A program made the position numbers and the translations under genes. The notes beneath the pieces were generated by a model. The model ran no database searches. It worked only from the letters and a program-made list of their open reading frames with translations, and was not told the DNA's origin. Shown piece by piece: positions 32,319 through 40,126 of a stretch of 40,126 nucleotides of DNA. The DNA lies in assembly GCA_051008895.1 (NCBI GenBank), contig JBPCXI010000137.1, positions 1 through 40,126 on the forward strand. Direction: 5' to 3'. The first letter of the stretch is position 1; every line of letters starts with the position of its first letter. This DNA comes from SMWD01 sp051008895. Lineage in GTDB: Bacteria; Pseudomonadota; Gammaproteobacteria; Steroidobacterales; GCA-2729495.

Positions 32319-33872
32319 ATGTCTGCTTACACCAGGGCCCTGATCAGCGTCTCCGACAAGACCGGCGTCGCCGAACTCGCCAGGTCTCTGACCCGGCTCG
32401 ATATTCAGATACTTTCCACCGGCGGGACCGCAACCGCGCTGCGCGAGGCCGGCATCGACGTGACCAACGTCGCCGACGTAACGGGTTTTCCGGAAATCAT
32501 GGACGGCCGCGTGAAGACGCTGCACCCGAAGATTCACGGTGGGCTACTCGCGCGGCGAGGCGTCGACGACGACGCGATGGCGGAGCACGGCATCGGGCCG
32601 ATCGATCTGTTGATCGTCAATCTTTACCCGTTCGAGGCGACAATCGCGCGCGACAACTGCTCGCGCGCCGATGCGATCGAGAACATCGACATTGGCGGGC
32701 CGGCGATGCTCCGCGCTGCAGCAAAGAACCATGCGCACGTCGGTGTCGTCGTCGATCCCGGGGACTACGACGCCGTCATCGATGAACTACGGCAGCCGGG
32801 AACGACGCTGACCGAGGCGACCCGCCGCCGGCTTGCAACTAAGGCTTTCGGCCACACCGCCGGTTACGACGCGGCCATCTGGACCTACCTGCATGCGGAA
32901 CGGGACGACGAAGCGCTACCCGCTGCGTACCCGCTGCCGCTGCGCAAGCAAAGCGATCTGCGCTACGGCGAGAACCCGCATCAGCGGGCGGCGCTGTACA
33001 GCTTCCCGCAGTCGGATCGCGGCAATGTCGTTGCCGCCCGCCAGCATCAGGGCAAGCCGTTGTCCTACAACAATATTGCCGACGCGGACGCCGCACTCGA
33101 GTGCGCGAAGGCGCTGCCGGCCGTCGCGTGTGTCATCGTCAAACATGCAAACCCTTGCGGCGTCGGCATCGCGAACGACGCACTGGCCGCCTACGAAAAA
33201 GCGTATCGAACGGATCCGACCTCGGCGTTCGGCGGCATCATCGCGTTGAATGTCGACTGCGACGAAACGCTCGCCGGCACCATCGTCGAGCGCCAGTTCC
33301 TCGAAGTCATCGTCGCCCCGGGCTATTCGGCCGCCGCGCTCGCCGCGTTCGCCGCTAAGCCGAACATTCGCGTGCTCGAAACCGCGCCGCTGCGTGCCAC
33401 CGGGCCGGGTCTGCGTGTGCAGCAGGTCGAGGGCGGCGTTCTGCTGCAGGACAAGGACATCGTGGCGCTCGACGAAAGCTCGCTCGAGGTCGTAACCGAG
33501 CGCAAACCGACCCCGCAGGAAATCGCAGACGCCACATTGGCATGGGAGGTCGCGCGCTTCGTTAAATCGAACGCGATCGTCTACTGCCAGGACGGCGCGA
33601 CGCTCGGCGTCGGCGCCGGTCAGATGAGCCGCGTGATGAGCGCCAAGATCGCCGCGTGGAAGGCCGAGGAGGCAAGCCTGCCGATCGCCGGCGCGGCGAT
33701 GGCGTCAGACGCGTTTTTCCCGTTCCGCGACGGAATCGACATCGCGGCGGAATACGGCATCGGTGTCGTGATTCAGCCCGGCGGCTCGATGCGCGACAAC
33801 GAAGTCATCGCGGCCGCGAACGAGCACGGCATGGCGATGTTGTTTACCGGCATGCGGCATTTTCGCCATTGA
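32319..33872 (+). CDS. purH: Bifunctional AICAR formyltransferase/IMP cyclohydrolase PurH
   Basis: PurH does the last two steps of IMP synthesis. The 517-aa protein (E. coli 529) has the N-terminal cyclohydrolase domain with RALISVSDKTGV, STGGTATALREAG and GRVKTLHPKIHGGLLARR. The C-terminal formyltransferase domain has the catalytic Lys-His in CVIVKHANPCGVG and the GVGAGQMSRV segment near the end. The ATG at 32319 begins MSAYTRALIS. It follows fis by 29 bases and precedes purD by 22, forming the classic purHD pair. Confidence 0.98.
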   Translation: MSAYTRALISVSDKTGVAELARSLTRLDIQILSTGGTATALREAGIDVTNVADVTGFPEIMDGRVKTLHPKIHGGLLARRGVDDDAMAEHGIGPIDLLIVNLYPFEATIARDNCSRADAIENIDIGGPAMLRAAAKNHAHVGVVVDPGDYDAVIDELRQPGTTLTEATRRRLATKAFGHTAGYDAAIWTYLHAERDDEALPAAYPLPLRKQSDLRYGENPHQRAALYSFPQSDRGNVVAARQHQGKPLSYNNIADADAALECAKALPAVACVIVKHANPCGVGIANDALAAYEKAYRTDPTSAFGGIIALNVDCDETLAGTIVERQFLEVIVAPGYSAAALAAFAAKPNIRVLETAPLRATGPGLRVQQVEGGVLLQDKDIVALDESSLEVVTERKPTPQEIADATLAWEVARFVKSNAIVYCQDGATLGVGAGQMSRVMSAKIAAWKAEEASLPIAGAAMASDAFFPFRDGIDIAAEYGIGVVIQPGGSMRDNEVIAAANEHGMAMLFTGMRHFRH

Positions 33873-33894
33873 CTGACGCATCGAGGCGCAAGTC

Positions 33895-35190
33895 ATGAAC
33901 GTACTGGTTATCGGCGGCGGCGGCCGCGAGCACGCGCTGGCGTGGAAGATCGCGCAGTCCGCGCGGGTCGAAGAAGTGATCGTCGCGCCCGGCAACGCCG
34001 GCACTGCGCGCGAGCCGGGCGTCCGCAACGTCGACGTCGACGCCGAGGACATCGAGGCACTGCTGCAACTGGCGCAAGCGGAGAACGTCGATCTGACCGT
34101 CGTCGGTCCCGAAGCGCCACTGGTCGCCGGCATCGTCGACCGATTCGCGGCCGCAGGGCTGAGATGCTTCGGACCGGACGCGCAAGCCGCGCAGCTCGAA
34201 GGCTCGAAAGCGTTCACGAAGGATTTCATGGCGCGGCACGGGATCCCGACCGCCGCCTACGCCGAGTTCACCGAACTCGAGCCCGCCATCGGCTACATCC
34301 GCAAGCAGGGTGCGCCGATCGTCGTCAAGGCGGACGGCCTGGCGGCCGGCAAGGGCGTCATCGTCGCGCAGACGATCGGAGAGGCGGAGGCCGCGGTCCG
34401 TGACATGTTGCAGGACGATGCGTTCGGCGCGGCCGGCAGGAAAATCGTCATCGAGGAATTTCTGACCGGCGAAGAGGCGAGCTTCATCGCGATCGTCGAC
34501 GGCGACACGATCCTGCCGCTCGCGACATCGCAGGACCACAAGGCACGCGACGACGGCGACACGGGCCCGAACACCGGCGGCATGGGCGCCTACTCGCCGG
34601 CCCCCGTCGTGACGCGCGAGATTCACGACCGGATCATGTCTGAGGTGATGGACAGGACAGTCGCGGGCATGCGCGCGGACGGCATGCCGTACACGGGGTT
34701 CCTGTACGCGGGCGTGATGATCGACGAGTCCGGCACGCCGAACGTGCTCGAGTTCAACTGCCGCTTCGGCGATCCGGAAACACAACCGGTGCTGTTCCGG
34801 CTGCAATCCGACCTCGTCGAGCTGCTCGAGGCAGCGATCGACCGGCGTCTCGCCGATGCGCGCGTCGAGTGGGATCCGCGCGTGGCGCTCGGCGTCGTGA
34901 TGGCCGCGGGCGGCTATCCGCTCGCCTACGACAAAGGCGACGTGATCTCGGGATTACCGGAAACGTCGGCCGGAGATACAAAGGTGTTTCACGCCGGCAC
35001 GAAGCTCGTCGACGGCGACGTCGTGACCAGCGGCGGCCGCGTGCTGTGCGTCGTCGCGCTCGGCGACACAACCGCAGACGCGCAACGCGACGCTTACAAG
35101 TTGACCAGGGAAATCGGCTGGCGGGGTGCGTACTTCCGCACCGATATCGGCTACCGCGCGGTCGCGCGCGAGCCTGAACCCGAGAAATAG
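33895..35190 (+). CDS. purD: Phosphoribosylamine-glycine ligase (GAR synthetase) PurD
   Basis: PurD joins glycine to phosphoribosylamine in purine synthesis. The 431-aa ATP-grasp enzyme (E. coli 429) begins MNVLVIGGGGREHALAWK. It has VVGPEAPLVAGI, VVKADGLAAGKGVIVA, LATSQDHKARDDGDTGPNTG and the metal-binding EFNCRFGDPETQ. It is co-directional with purH and ends 73 bases before the convergent rho stop. No clear intrinsic terminator was seen in that gap. Confidence 0.98.
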   Translation: MNVLVIGGGGREHALAWKIAQSARVEEVIVAPGNAGTAREPGVRNVDVDAEDIEALLQLAQAENVDLTVVGPEAPLVAGIVDRFAAAGLRCFGPDAQAAQLEGSKAFTKDFMARHGIPTAAYAEFTELEPAIGYIRKQGAPIVVKADGLAAGKGVIVAQTIGEAEAAVRDMLQDDAFGAAGRKIVIEEFLTGEEASFIAIVDGDTILPLATSQDHKARDDGDTGPNTGGMGAYSPAPVVTREIHDRIMSEVMDRTVAGMRADGMPYTGFLYAGVMIDESGTPNVLEFNCRFGDPETQPVLFRLQSDLVELLEAAIDRRLADARVEWDPRVALGVVMAAGGYPLAYDKGDVISGLPETSAGDTKVFHAGTKLVDGDVVTSGGRVLCVVALGDTTADAQRDAYKLTREIGWRGAYFRTDIGYRAVAREPEPEK

Positions 35191-35263
35191 CGGGGTCTTC
35201 GATCGCCGCCCGCTCGGAACCGGCCGCGCAATCCGCGCAGGAATACGCCGGCTGCAAGCAACT

Positions 35264-36700
35264 CTAGCGCTTCATCGCCTCGAAGAACTTCTCATTGGTC
35301 TTCGTGTCCTGCATCTTGCCGAGCAGGAACTCGATCGCGGCGAGCTCGTCCATCGGGTGCAGGACCTTGCGCAGTACCCACATCTTCTGCAGCTCTTCGT
35401 CGTTCGTCAGCAACTCCTCGCGGCGCGTGCCGGAGCGGTTGATGTTGATCGCCGGGAACACGCGCTTCTCGGAAATGCGCCGGTCCAGGTGCATCTCCAT
35501 GTTGCCGGTGCCCTTGAACTCCTCGTAGATCACGTCATCCATCTTGGAGCCGGTGTCGATCAACGCCGTCGCGAGGATCGTCAGGCTGCCTCCTTCCTCG
35601 ATGTTGCGCGCCGCGCCGAAGAAACGCTTCGGCCGGTGCAGCGCGTTCGCATCGACGCCGCCGGTCAGGACCTTACCCGACGACGGCACGACCGTGTTGT
35701 AGGCCCGCGCGAGACGCGTGATCGAATCGAGCAGGATCACGACATCGAGCTTGTGCTCGGCCAGCCGCTTCGCTTTCGCGATGACCATCTCGGCAACCTG
35801 CACGTGGCGGCTCGCCGGTTCGTCGAACGTACTGGACACGACTTCGCCGCGCACGGTGCGCTGCATCTCGGTGACTTCCTCGGGTCGCTCATCGATCAGC
35901 AACACCATCAGGTAGCACTCCGGATGGTTCGCCGCGATCGACAACGCGATGTTCTGCAAGACCATTGTCTTACCCGCTTTCGGCGGCGACACGATCAGGC
36001 CGCGCTGGCCCTTGCCGATCGGCGAGACGAGGTCGATGATGCGCGCTGTCAGATCTTCCGTGCTGCCGTTGCCCTGCTCGAGCTCCAGGCGCTCGTTGGG
36101 AAACAGCGGCGTCAGGTTCTCGAAGAGCACCTTGCCCCGCGCATTCTCCGGCGAGTCATGGTTGATCTCCGCGACCTTCAGCAGGGCGAAGTAGCGCTCG
36201 CTCTCTTTCGGCGGCCGAATCAGGCCTGAGACCGAGTCACCGGTCCGCAGGTTGAACCGCCGAATCTGGCTCGGCGACACGTAAATATCATCGGGTCCGG
36301 CAAGATACGAACCGTCCGCGGAGCGCAGGAAGCCGAAGCCGTCCTGCAGGATTTCGAGCGCGCCGTCACCGACGATGTCCTCGCCGAGCTTGGCGTGCTC
36401 TTTGAGCACCGCGAAGATAATGTCCTGCTTCCGAGACCGGGCCATGTTCTCGATGCCCATGGAATCGGCGAGCGCGACCAGGTCTGCGACCGGCTTGTTC
36501 TTCAACTCGTTCAGGCTGAGTAGATTTTCGCCCTTCTCGAGTTCCGCCTTGTCGATGACCTCGTCCGCGGTAAACGCGGAATTGTCTTCCTGCTCTTGTC
36601 TCCGCCGGCGTCCCTTCTTCTTGTTGGACTGACCGACACCTTTGCCGCGACCTGTGTTTTTGGTGCGACTTCGTGCTGAATTACCCAAGTATCCCCTCAC
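35264..36700 (-). CDS. rho: Transcription termination factor Rho with N-terminal basic extension
   Basis: Rho is the hexameric RNA-dependent ATPase that ends transcription. The 478-aa product matches E. coli Rho (419 aa) from LNELKNKP onward, with QDGFGFLRSADGSYLAGPDD in the RNA-binding domain, Walker A PPKAGKT, VLLIDERPEEVTEM and LLDSITRLARAYN. About 60 extra residues precede this, containing NKKKGRRRRQEQED. The GTG at 36700 overlaps the trxA stop by four bases, and no good start lies inside the extension apart from a TTG near residue 5. The extension therefore appears genuine. The trxA-rho order is that of E. coli, without the rhoL leader gene. Confidence 0.96.
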   Translation of the reverse strand: MRGYLGNSARSRTKNTGRGKGVGQSNKKKGRRRRQEQEDNSAFTADEVIDKAELEKGENLLSLNELKNKPVADLVALADSMGIENMARSRKQDIIFAVLKEHAKLGEDIVGDGALEILQDGFGFLRSADGSYLAGPDDIYVSPSQIRRFNLRTGDSVSGLIRPPKESERYFALLKVAEINHDSPENARGKVLFENLTPLFPNERLELEQGNGSTEDLTARIIDLVSPIGKGQRGLIVSPPKAGKTMVLQNIALSIAANHPECYLMVLLIDERPEEVTEMQRTVRGEVVSSTFDEPASRHVQVAEMVIAKAKRLAEHKLDVVILLDSITRLARAYNTVVPSSGKVLTGGVDANALHRPKRFFGAARNIEEGGSLTILATALIDTGSKMDDVIYEEFKGTGNMEMHLDRRISEKRVFPAININRSGTRREELLTNDEELQKMWVLRKVLHPMDELAAIEFLLGKMQDTKTNEKFFEAMKR

Positions 36701-37017
36701 AGCTTTTCATCCAGCAGTTGACCCAACTGCTCTTTTGACAACATGCCCACGTGCTGAGCTTCGACGACACCGCCCTTGAACAGCATCAGCGTGGGTATGC
36801 TCCGGACGCCATATTGCATGGCGATGTTCTGATTCTCTTCGACGTCGAGCTTTACGAGGCTCAGACGCCCTTTGTACTCATCGGCAACCTGATCGAGTAT
36901 CGGCGCGATCACCTTGCACGGCCCGCACCACTCGGCCCAGAAATCTACTAGGACAGGCTGCTCAGCCTTCAATACTTCAGATTCGAAGTTCTCATTCGTA
37001 ATATTAATAATGCTCAT
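36697..37017 (-). CDS. trxA: Thioredoxin 1 TrxA
   Basis: TrxA is the main cytosolic dithiol reductant and, in this window, would feed DsbD. The 106-aa product has the canonical active site FWAEWCGPCKVIAP and the cis-proline segment RSIPTLMLFKGG. The frame extends to 37221, but the real start is the ATG at 37017 (MSIINITNENFESEV), which matches the family length (E. coli 109). Its stop overlaps the rho start. It is divergent from rhlB across 300 bases. Confidence 0.98.
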   Translation of the reverse strand: MSIINITNENFESEVLKAEQPVLVDFWAEWCGPCKVIAPILDQVADEYKGRLSLVKLDVEENQNIAMQYGVRSIPTLMLFKGGVVEAQHVGMLSKEQLGQLLDEKL

Positions 37018-37317
37018 CGCTCTACTTCGTCGTAACAGGTATTCAGGTAAACTATCGAGCCGCTGCTGCAGGCAGGCGGCAGCTTCGAGGCCGGAGTGCG
37101 CCGGTGGCTGATCGCGGGTCGGGCCGGAAATGGCGTAATCCAGAAGCGCTAGCGAAGCTTCCTTCGAAAAAAACGAGCAGTGGTCTGGTAATGATTTTGG
37201 CGGGCGTGGTAGGTCCCGCAACGACTTTCAACCAATTTGAACCGTTCCCGCGGTAATTTGCAAGTATCTGGCCGACGATTTTCTGTACTATCGCGCAGAG
37301 CCGGAACCCCAGTATCA
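37018..37317. other. Divergent intergenic region between trxA and rhlB
   Basis: This 300-base gap must hold promoters for trxA-rho and for rhlB. A run of seven A (about 37169-37175) and TACTAT near 37286, a possible rhlB -10 without a clear -35, are the only signals noted. A short hairpin just before the A run (CGAAG/CTTCG) is in the wrong polarity for a terminator. No gene was recognised. Confidence 0.45.
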
Positions 37318-38754
37318 ATGACAGACGAGCAGAAAATCCCCTTTACAGACCTCGATTTGCCCGAGCCGCTGCAGGCAGGTGTTCGCGCGGCCGGTTTCGA
37401 ATTCTGCACGCCGATACAGGCGCGAACGCTGCCGCGGGCCCTCGAGGGCAAGGACGTGGCGGGGCAGGCACAGACCGGCACGGGCAAGACCGCCGCGTTC
37501 CTGCTGGCAACGTTCAACCGGTTACTAAAGCAGCCGCTGGAGCGCCAGGGCAAGACGTCAAGCCCGCGCGCACTGATGATCGCGCCAACGCGCGAACTCG
37601 CGATCCAGATCCACGCGGACGCAAAGGTTCTCGGCCAGGCAACCGACTTCAATATGCAGGTCGTCTTCGGCGGCGCCGATTATGACAAACAGCGAAACCT
37701 GCTGGCAGACGGCGTCGATGTCCTTATCGGCACGCCGGGCCGACTCATCGATTACTACAAGCAGGGTGTCTATAACCTGAAATCCATTCAGGTCATCGTG
37801 CTCGACGAAGCGGATCGCATGTTCGATCTCGGCTTCATCAAGGACATTCGCTACATCCTGAGACGCCTGCCGCCGCCGGATCAGCGTCTCAACCTGATGT
37901 TCTCCGCAACGCTCAATCAGCGCGTGCTCGAACTCGCATATGAGCATATGAACGAACCGGAGGCGGTGCAGATCGAGCCGGACAAAGTCACCGCGGACCT
38001 CGTCACACAGACCGTTTACTACCCGAGCAACGAGCAGAAAGCACCGCTGCTGCTGGGCCTGCTGCGCAGCATGGAAGCAGTGCGCACGATGGTATTCGTC
38101 AACACGAAACGCGAGGCGGAGTACCTGTCGCGCATGATGCAGCACAACGGCTTGAACGCGCGGGCGATATCCGGAGACGTGCCGCAGAACAAGCGCATCA
38201 GGATGCTGCGCGAGTTTCAGTCGGGCGACTTGCCGGTCCTGATCGCGACGGACGTCGCGTCGCGCGGCCTGCACGTGCCGGACGTCAGCCATGTAATTAA
38301 CTACGACCTGCCGCAGGATGCTGAAGACTACGTGCATCGAATCGGGCGCACGGCGCGCGCCGGCGCGACCGGCGACGCGATCAGTTTCGCGTGCGAGACC
38401 TATGCCTTCACGCTGCCCGAAATCGAGAAGTTTATCGGCCACCAGATACCGATGGGCGACGCCGATCCGGCCGCGATGCCGCCGATCGACAGACCTCCGC
38501 CGCGCCCGCGGCGCAGCAGCGATTCCCGCCGTGGCGGCGGCGGTCGAAGTGGTGGTGGCGGCAGAAGCGGCGGCAGCAGAAGCGGCGGCAGCAGCGGCGG
38601 CGGCAGCAGCAGCGGCGGCGGCAGCAGCAGCAAGCCCGGCTCGTCGCAGCGGGCGGAATCGAGTGCCACAGAAAAACCGGCGGACGGCGCGAAGAAGAAA
38701 CGGCGCCGGCGACGGCGCCGCAAGAAGAACGGCGGCGAAGGCTCGGACGCTTAA
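37318..38754 (+). CDS. rhlB: DEAD-box ATP-dependent RNA helicase RhlB
   Basis: RhlB unwinds RNA, typically within the RNA degradosome. The 478-aa product has the Q motif region FCTPIQARTLP, Walker A AQTGTGKT, PTRELA, DEAD in VLDEADRMFDLGF, SAT in MFSATLNQ, and HRIGRTARAG. After about residue 385 comes a Gly/Ser/Arg low-complexity region, then a polybasic block of mixed Lys and Arg near 458-471. E. coli RhlB (421 aa) also ends in a basic tail but lacks such a long Gly/Ser spacer. The true start is the ATG at 37318 (MTDEQKIPFTDLDLP). Placement divergent from trxA-rho is the E. coli arrangement and supports the symbol over other DEAD-box names. Confidence 0.93.
   Translation: MTDEQKIPFTDLDLPEPLQAGVRAAGFEFCTPIQARTLPRALEGKDVAGQAQTGTGKTAAFLLATFNRLLKQPLERQGKTSSPRALMIAPTRELAIQIHADAKVLGQATDFNMQVVFGGADYDKQRNLLADGVDVLIGTPGRLIDYYKQGVYNLKSIQVIVLDEADRMFDLGFIKDIRYILRRLPPPDQRLNLMFSATLNQRVLELAYEHMNEPEAVQIEPDKVTADLVTQTVYYPSNEQKAPLLLGLLRSMEAVRTMVFVNTKREAEYLSRMMQHNGLNARAISGDVPQNKRIRMLREFQSGDLPVLIATDVASRGLHVPDVSHVINYDLPQDAEDYVHRIGRTARAGATGDAISFACETYAFTLPEIEKFIGHQIPMGDADPAAMPPIDRPPPRPRRSSDSRRGGGGRSGGGGRSGGSRSGGSSGGGSSSGGGSSSKPGSSQRAESSATEKPADGAKKKRRRRRRRKKNGGEGSDA
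38520..38720. repeat. Trinucleotide-rich Gly/Ser and Arg/Lys coding repeats in rhlB
   Basis: Runs of GGCGGC and AGCAGC units encode the Gly/Ser spacer, followed by CGGCGCCGG/AAGAAG units encoding the basic tail. The frame is intact; length variation between strains would be expected. Confidence 0.8.
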
Positions 38755-38775
38755 GTACAAACGTCGGGTACCGAA

Positions 38776-39609
38776 ATGCAGACCGATATCGCCCACCTGA
38801 CCGAAGCCGTCGTCGCAATCGCGCGCCGCGCCGGCCAGGCCATCCTGCATATCTACGAGTCGGACTTCGACGTTGAAACGAAGGCTGACAACTCACCACT
38901 GACGGCCGCGGATCGCGCCTCACACCAGCTTATCGTGCGCGAGCTCACGGAGCTCACGCCCGACATTCCGATCTGGTCCGAGGAGTCGGCGACAATTTCC
39001 TTCAACAGCCGGTCGCTATGGTCCGAGTTCTGGCTGGTCGACCCGCTCGACGGGACGAAAGAGTTCATCAAACGCAACGGCGAATTTACGGTGAATATCG
39101 CGCTGGTGCGCAACAACAATCCGGTCCTCGGTGTCGTGCACGTGCCGGTGCACGACCGCGACTATTATGGCTACGCCGGGGGCGGGTCATTTCTCGCCGC
39201 GCGCGACGGCCGGCCGGATCCGATCACTGTCAGAAAGCCCGCGGCGTCACCGCGGCGAATCGTCGGCAGCCGCTCGCACCGGGGCAGTTCGCTGGAAGAC
39301 TATCTCCGACAGGTCGGCGAGCATGTGATGGTGCCGATGGGCAGCTCCCTGAAGATCTGTCTCGTCGCAGCAGGGGATGCGGACGTGTACCCGCGGCTCG
39401 GCCCGACGTCGGAATGGGATACCGCGGCCGCGCAGGCCGTCGTCGAAAACGCTGGTGGCCAGGTCGTCAGCCTTGACGGCAAGCGTCTTAAGTACAACAC
39501 CAAGGCCAGCCCACTGAATCCGTATTTCATTGTTTTCGGTGATGAAACCGTTGACTGGGTTGGGTTTGCGGCCGATTCCGCAGAGGGTGAACAGTCGGAC
39601 CAAGGCTAG
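38776..39609 (+). CDS. cysQ: 3'(2'),5'-bisphosphate nucleotidase CysQ
   Basis: CysQ hydrolyses 3'-phosphoadenosine 5'-phosphate, a product of sulfate assimilation and of 4'-phosphopantetheine transfer, to AMP. The 277-aa inositol-monophosphatase-fold protein has KADNSPLTAADRASHQ, the metal-binding Glu in WSEESA, WLVDPLDGTKEF with its aspartates, and SEWDTAAAQAVVENAGG. E. coli CysQ has 246 aa. It follows rhlB by 21 bases and may be read with it. Confidence 0.93.
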   Translation: MQTDIAHLTEAVVAIARRAGQAILHIYESDFDVETKADNSPLTAADRASHQLIVRELTELTPDIPIWSEESATISFNSRSLWSEFWLVDPLDGTKEFIKRNGEFTVNIALVRNNNPVLGVVHVPVHDRDYYGYAGGGSFLAARDGRPDPITVRKPAASPRRIVGSRSHRGSSLEDYLRQVGEHVMVPMGSSLKICLVAAGDADVYPRLGPTSEWDTAAAQAVVENAGGQVVSLDGKRLKYNTKASPLNPYFIVFGDETVDWVGFAADSAEGEQSDQG

Positions 39610-39766
39610 CGGGTCTGCCGCCGCCGCGGTGATGCTGCTACAATGCAACCGTACGCAGCCCCAAACGTCTCGACGACGCCCGGGTTGCCGCGTTGCCCCG
39701 GAACGGCCAGTCACGCCGCAGTTCTCTAACCGATTCGGCGACGCATTAACCAGTATCGCGAGGATA

Positions 39767-39973
39767 ATGGACAACGTAGTCAACCACGCCTTCGGCAACC
39801 ACTCCCAGCTCAAAGAGTTGCGTATGGCCCATCGAGACCTCGATGTCGCCATCAACGAACTTACCCGGATACCTCATGTCGATCAGCTGCGCATCAGGCG
39901 GCTGAAAAAAGAGAAATTACGCCTCAAAGACATGATCGTGCGTCTGGAAAGCGGTATCGCAACGGACAGCTGA
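39767..39973 (+). CDS. DUF465/YdcH-family small protein
   Basis: This 68-aa, highly charged helical protein begins MDNVVNHAFGNHSQLKEL. The second half (DQLRIRRLKKEKLRLKD) is the helical hairpin typical of the YdcH/DUF465 family; the function of the family is unknown. The frame is open far upstream into cysQ, but the ATG at 39767, just after a GAGG, fits the usual length. It lies about 157 bases after cysQ and may have its own promoter. Confidence 0.85.
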   Translation: MDNVVNHAFGNHSQLKELRMAHRDLDVAINELTRIPHVDQLRIRRLKKEKLRLKDMIVRLESGIATDS

Positions 39974-39979
39974 GCGCAT

Positions 39980-40000
39980 GCCGCCGGTCGTTCCGGCGGC
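39980..40000 (+). terminator. Hairpin after the DUF465 gene
   Basis: A perfect 8-bp stem (GCCGCCGG/CCGGCGGC) with a 5-nt loop begins seven bases after the stop. There is no T run behind it, so intrinsic termination is uncertain. Confidence 0.45.
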
Positions 40001-40126
40001 GGGACCTGGTTGCCTGGAAGATCGGACTTGTAGAGTCTTCCGTTGCACACGCGGCGCGCGCCGGCAGCAGCTGGTGGCGTATTCGCTTCAACGCCTCGTC
40101 TGTCGGCGATTCTTACATCGCCAGCC

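Noticed and set aside
37155..37180. Hairpin plus A7 tract between trxA and rhlB as a terminator
   Set aside because: The stem is only about 5 bp and the A run has the wrong polarity for the plus strand; on the minus strand the T run precedes the stem.
39978..40126. Possible gene start ATG at 39978 running off the window
   Set aside because: The frame is open but begins within the hairpin, lacks a ribosome-binding site and gives a Cys/Arg-rich sequence without protein-like character.

Overview
This is a stretch of GC-rich chromosome from a gammaproteobacterium. The gene orders accB-accC / prmA-dusB-fis / purH-purD, and trxA-rho with a divergent rhlB, are characteristic of that class. The lipid A/LPS-core genes (lpxL-like, kdkA, waaF, hldD) show a Gram-negative envelope. 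The genus cannot be fixed by eye; a free-living marine or sediment lineage near Woeseiaceae/Chromatiales is a guess. No rRNA, tRNA, IS element, prophage, integron or CRISPR array was seen, so this is mostly housekeeping backbone with a few poorly characterised islets.

Layout. (1) 1-1412: the 3' part of an unknown membrane-protein gene, a perfect 23-bp inverted repeat, and three small unknown minus-strand genes. (2) 1413-5766 (minus): a LysM lytic transglycosylase, a small L,D-transpeptidase and the nucleotide nucleosidase PpnN. (3) 6083-9242: an M14-type deacylase lipoprotein, a DM13-domain protein and several small unknown proteins, with a 3 x 10 bp tandem repeat. (4) 9279-19264: the heat-shock protease HtpX, then an LPS block (LpxL-like acyltransferase, KdkA, a GT9 heptosyltransferase, and on the minus strand glnE, a CHCC zinc-finger protein, a GT4 glycosyltransferase, hldD and waaF), with overlapping starts and ends. 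(5) 19496-20178: an orphan 212-aa gene followed by a strong bidirectional terminator. (6) 20213-22296: groES-groEL with a sigma70-type promoter and a CIRCE operator, implying HrcA control. (7) 22518-25746: cutA, dsbD and a TlpA-like thioredoxin coupled by 4-base overlaps; this DsbD has two periplasmic alpha domains. (8) 25833-35190: aroQ, accB, accC, prmA, a DUF3426 zinc-ribbon membrane protein, dusB, fis, purH and purD, all on the plus strand. (9) 35264-39973: rho and trxA on the minus strand, then rhlB, cysQ and a small DUF465 protein on the plus strand.

How the genes work together. Region 4 builds the lipid A-Kdo-heptose inner core: acylation, Kdo phosphorylation, epimerisation of ADP-heptose and heptose transfer. 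Regions 2, 6 and 7 cover cell-wall remodelling, cytosolic folding and periplasmic disulfide reduction. Region 8 feeds fatty-acid, aromatic and purine synthesis and carries the growth-phase regulator Fis. Region 9 holds RNA termination and decay functions.

No convincing new multi-gene system was found. The best leads are the duplicated DsbD alpha domain, the polybasic extensions predicted on Fis and Rho, the DUF3426 protein with a repeated acidic motif, the unexplained perfect inverted repeat at 197-254, and the small paired genes next to it.
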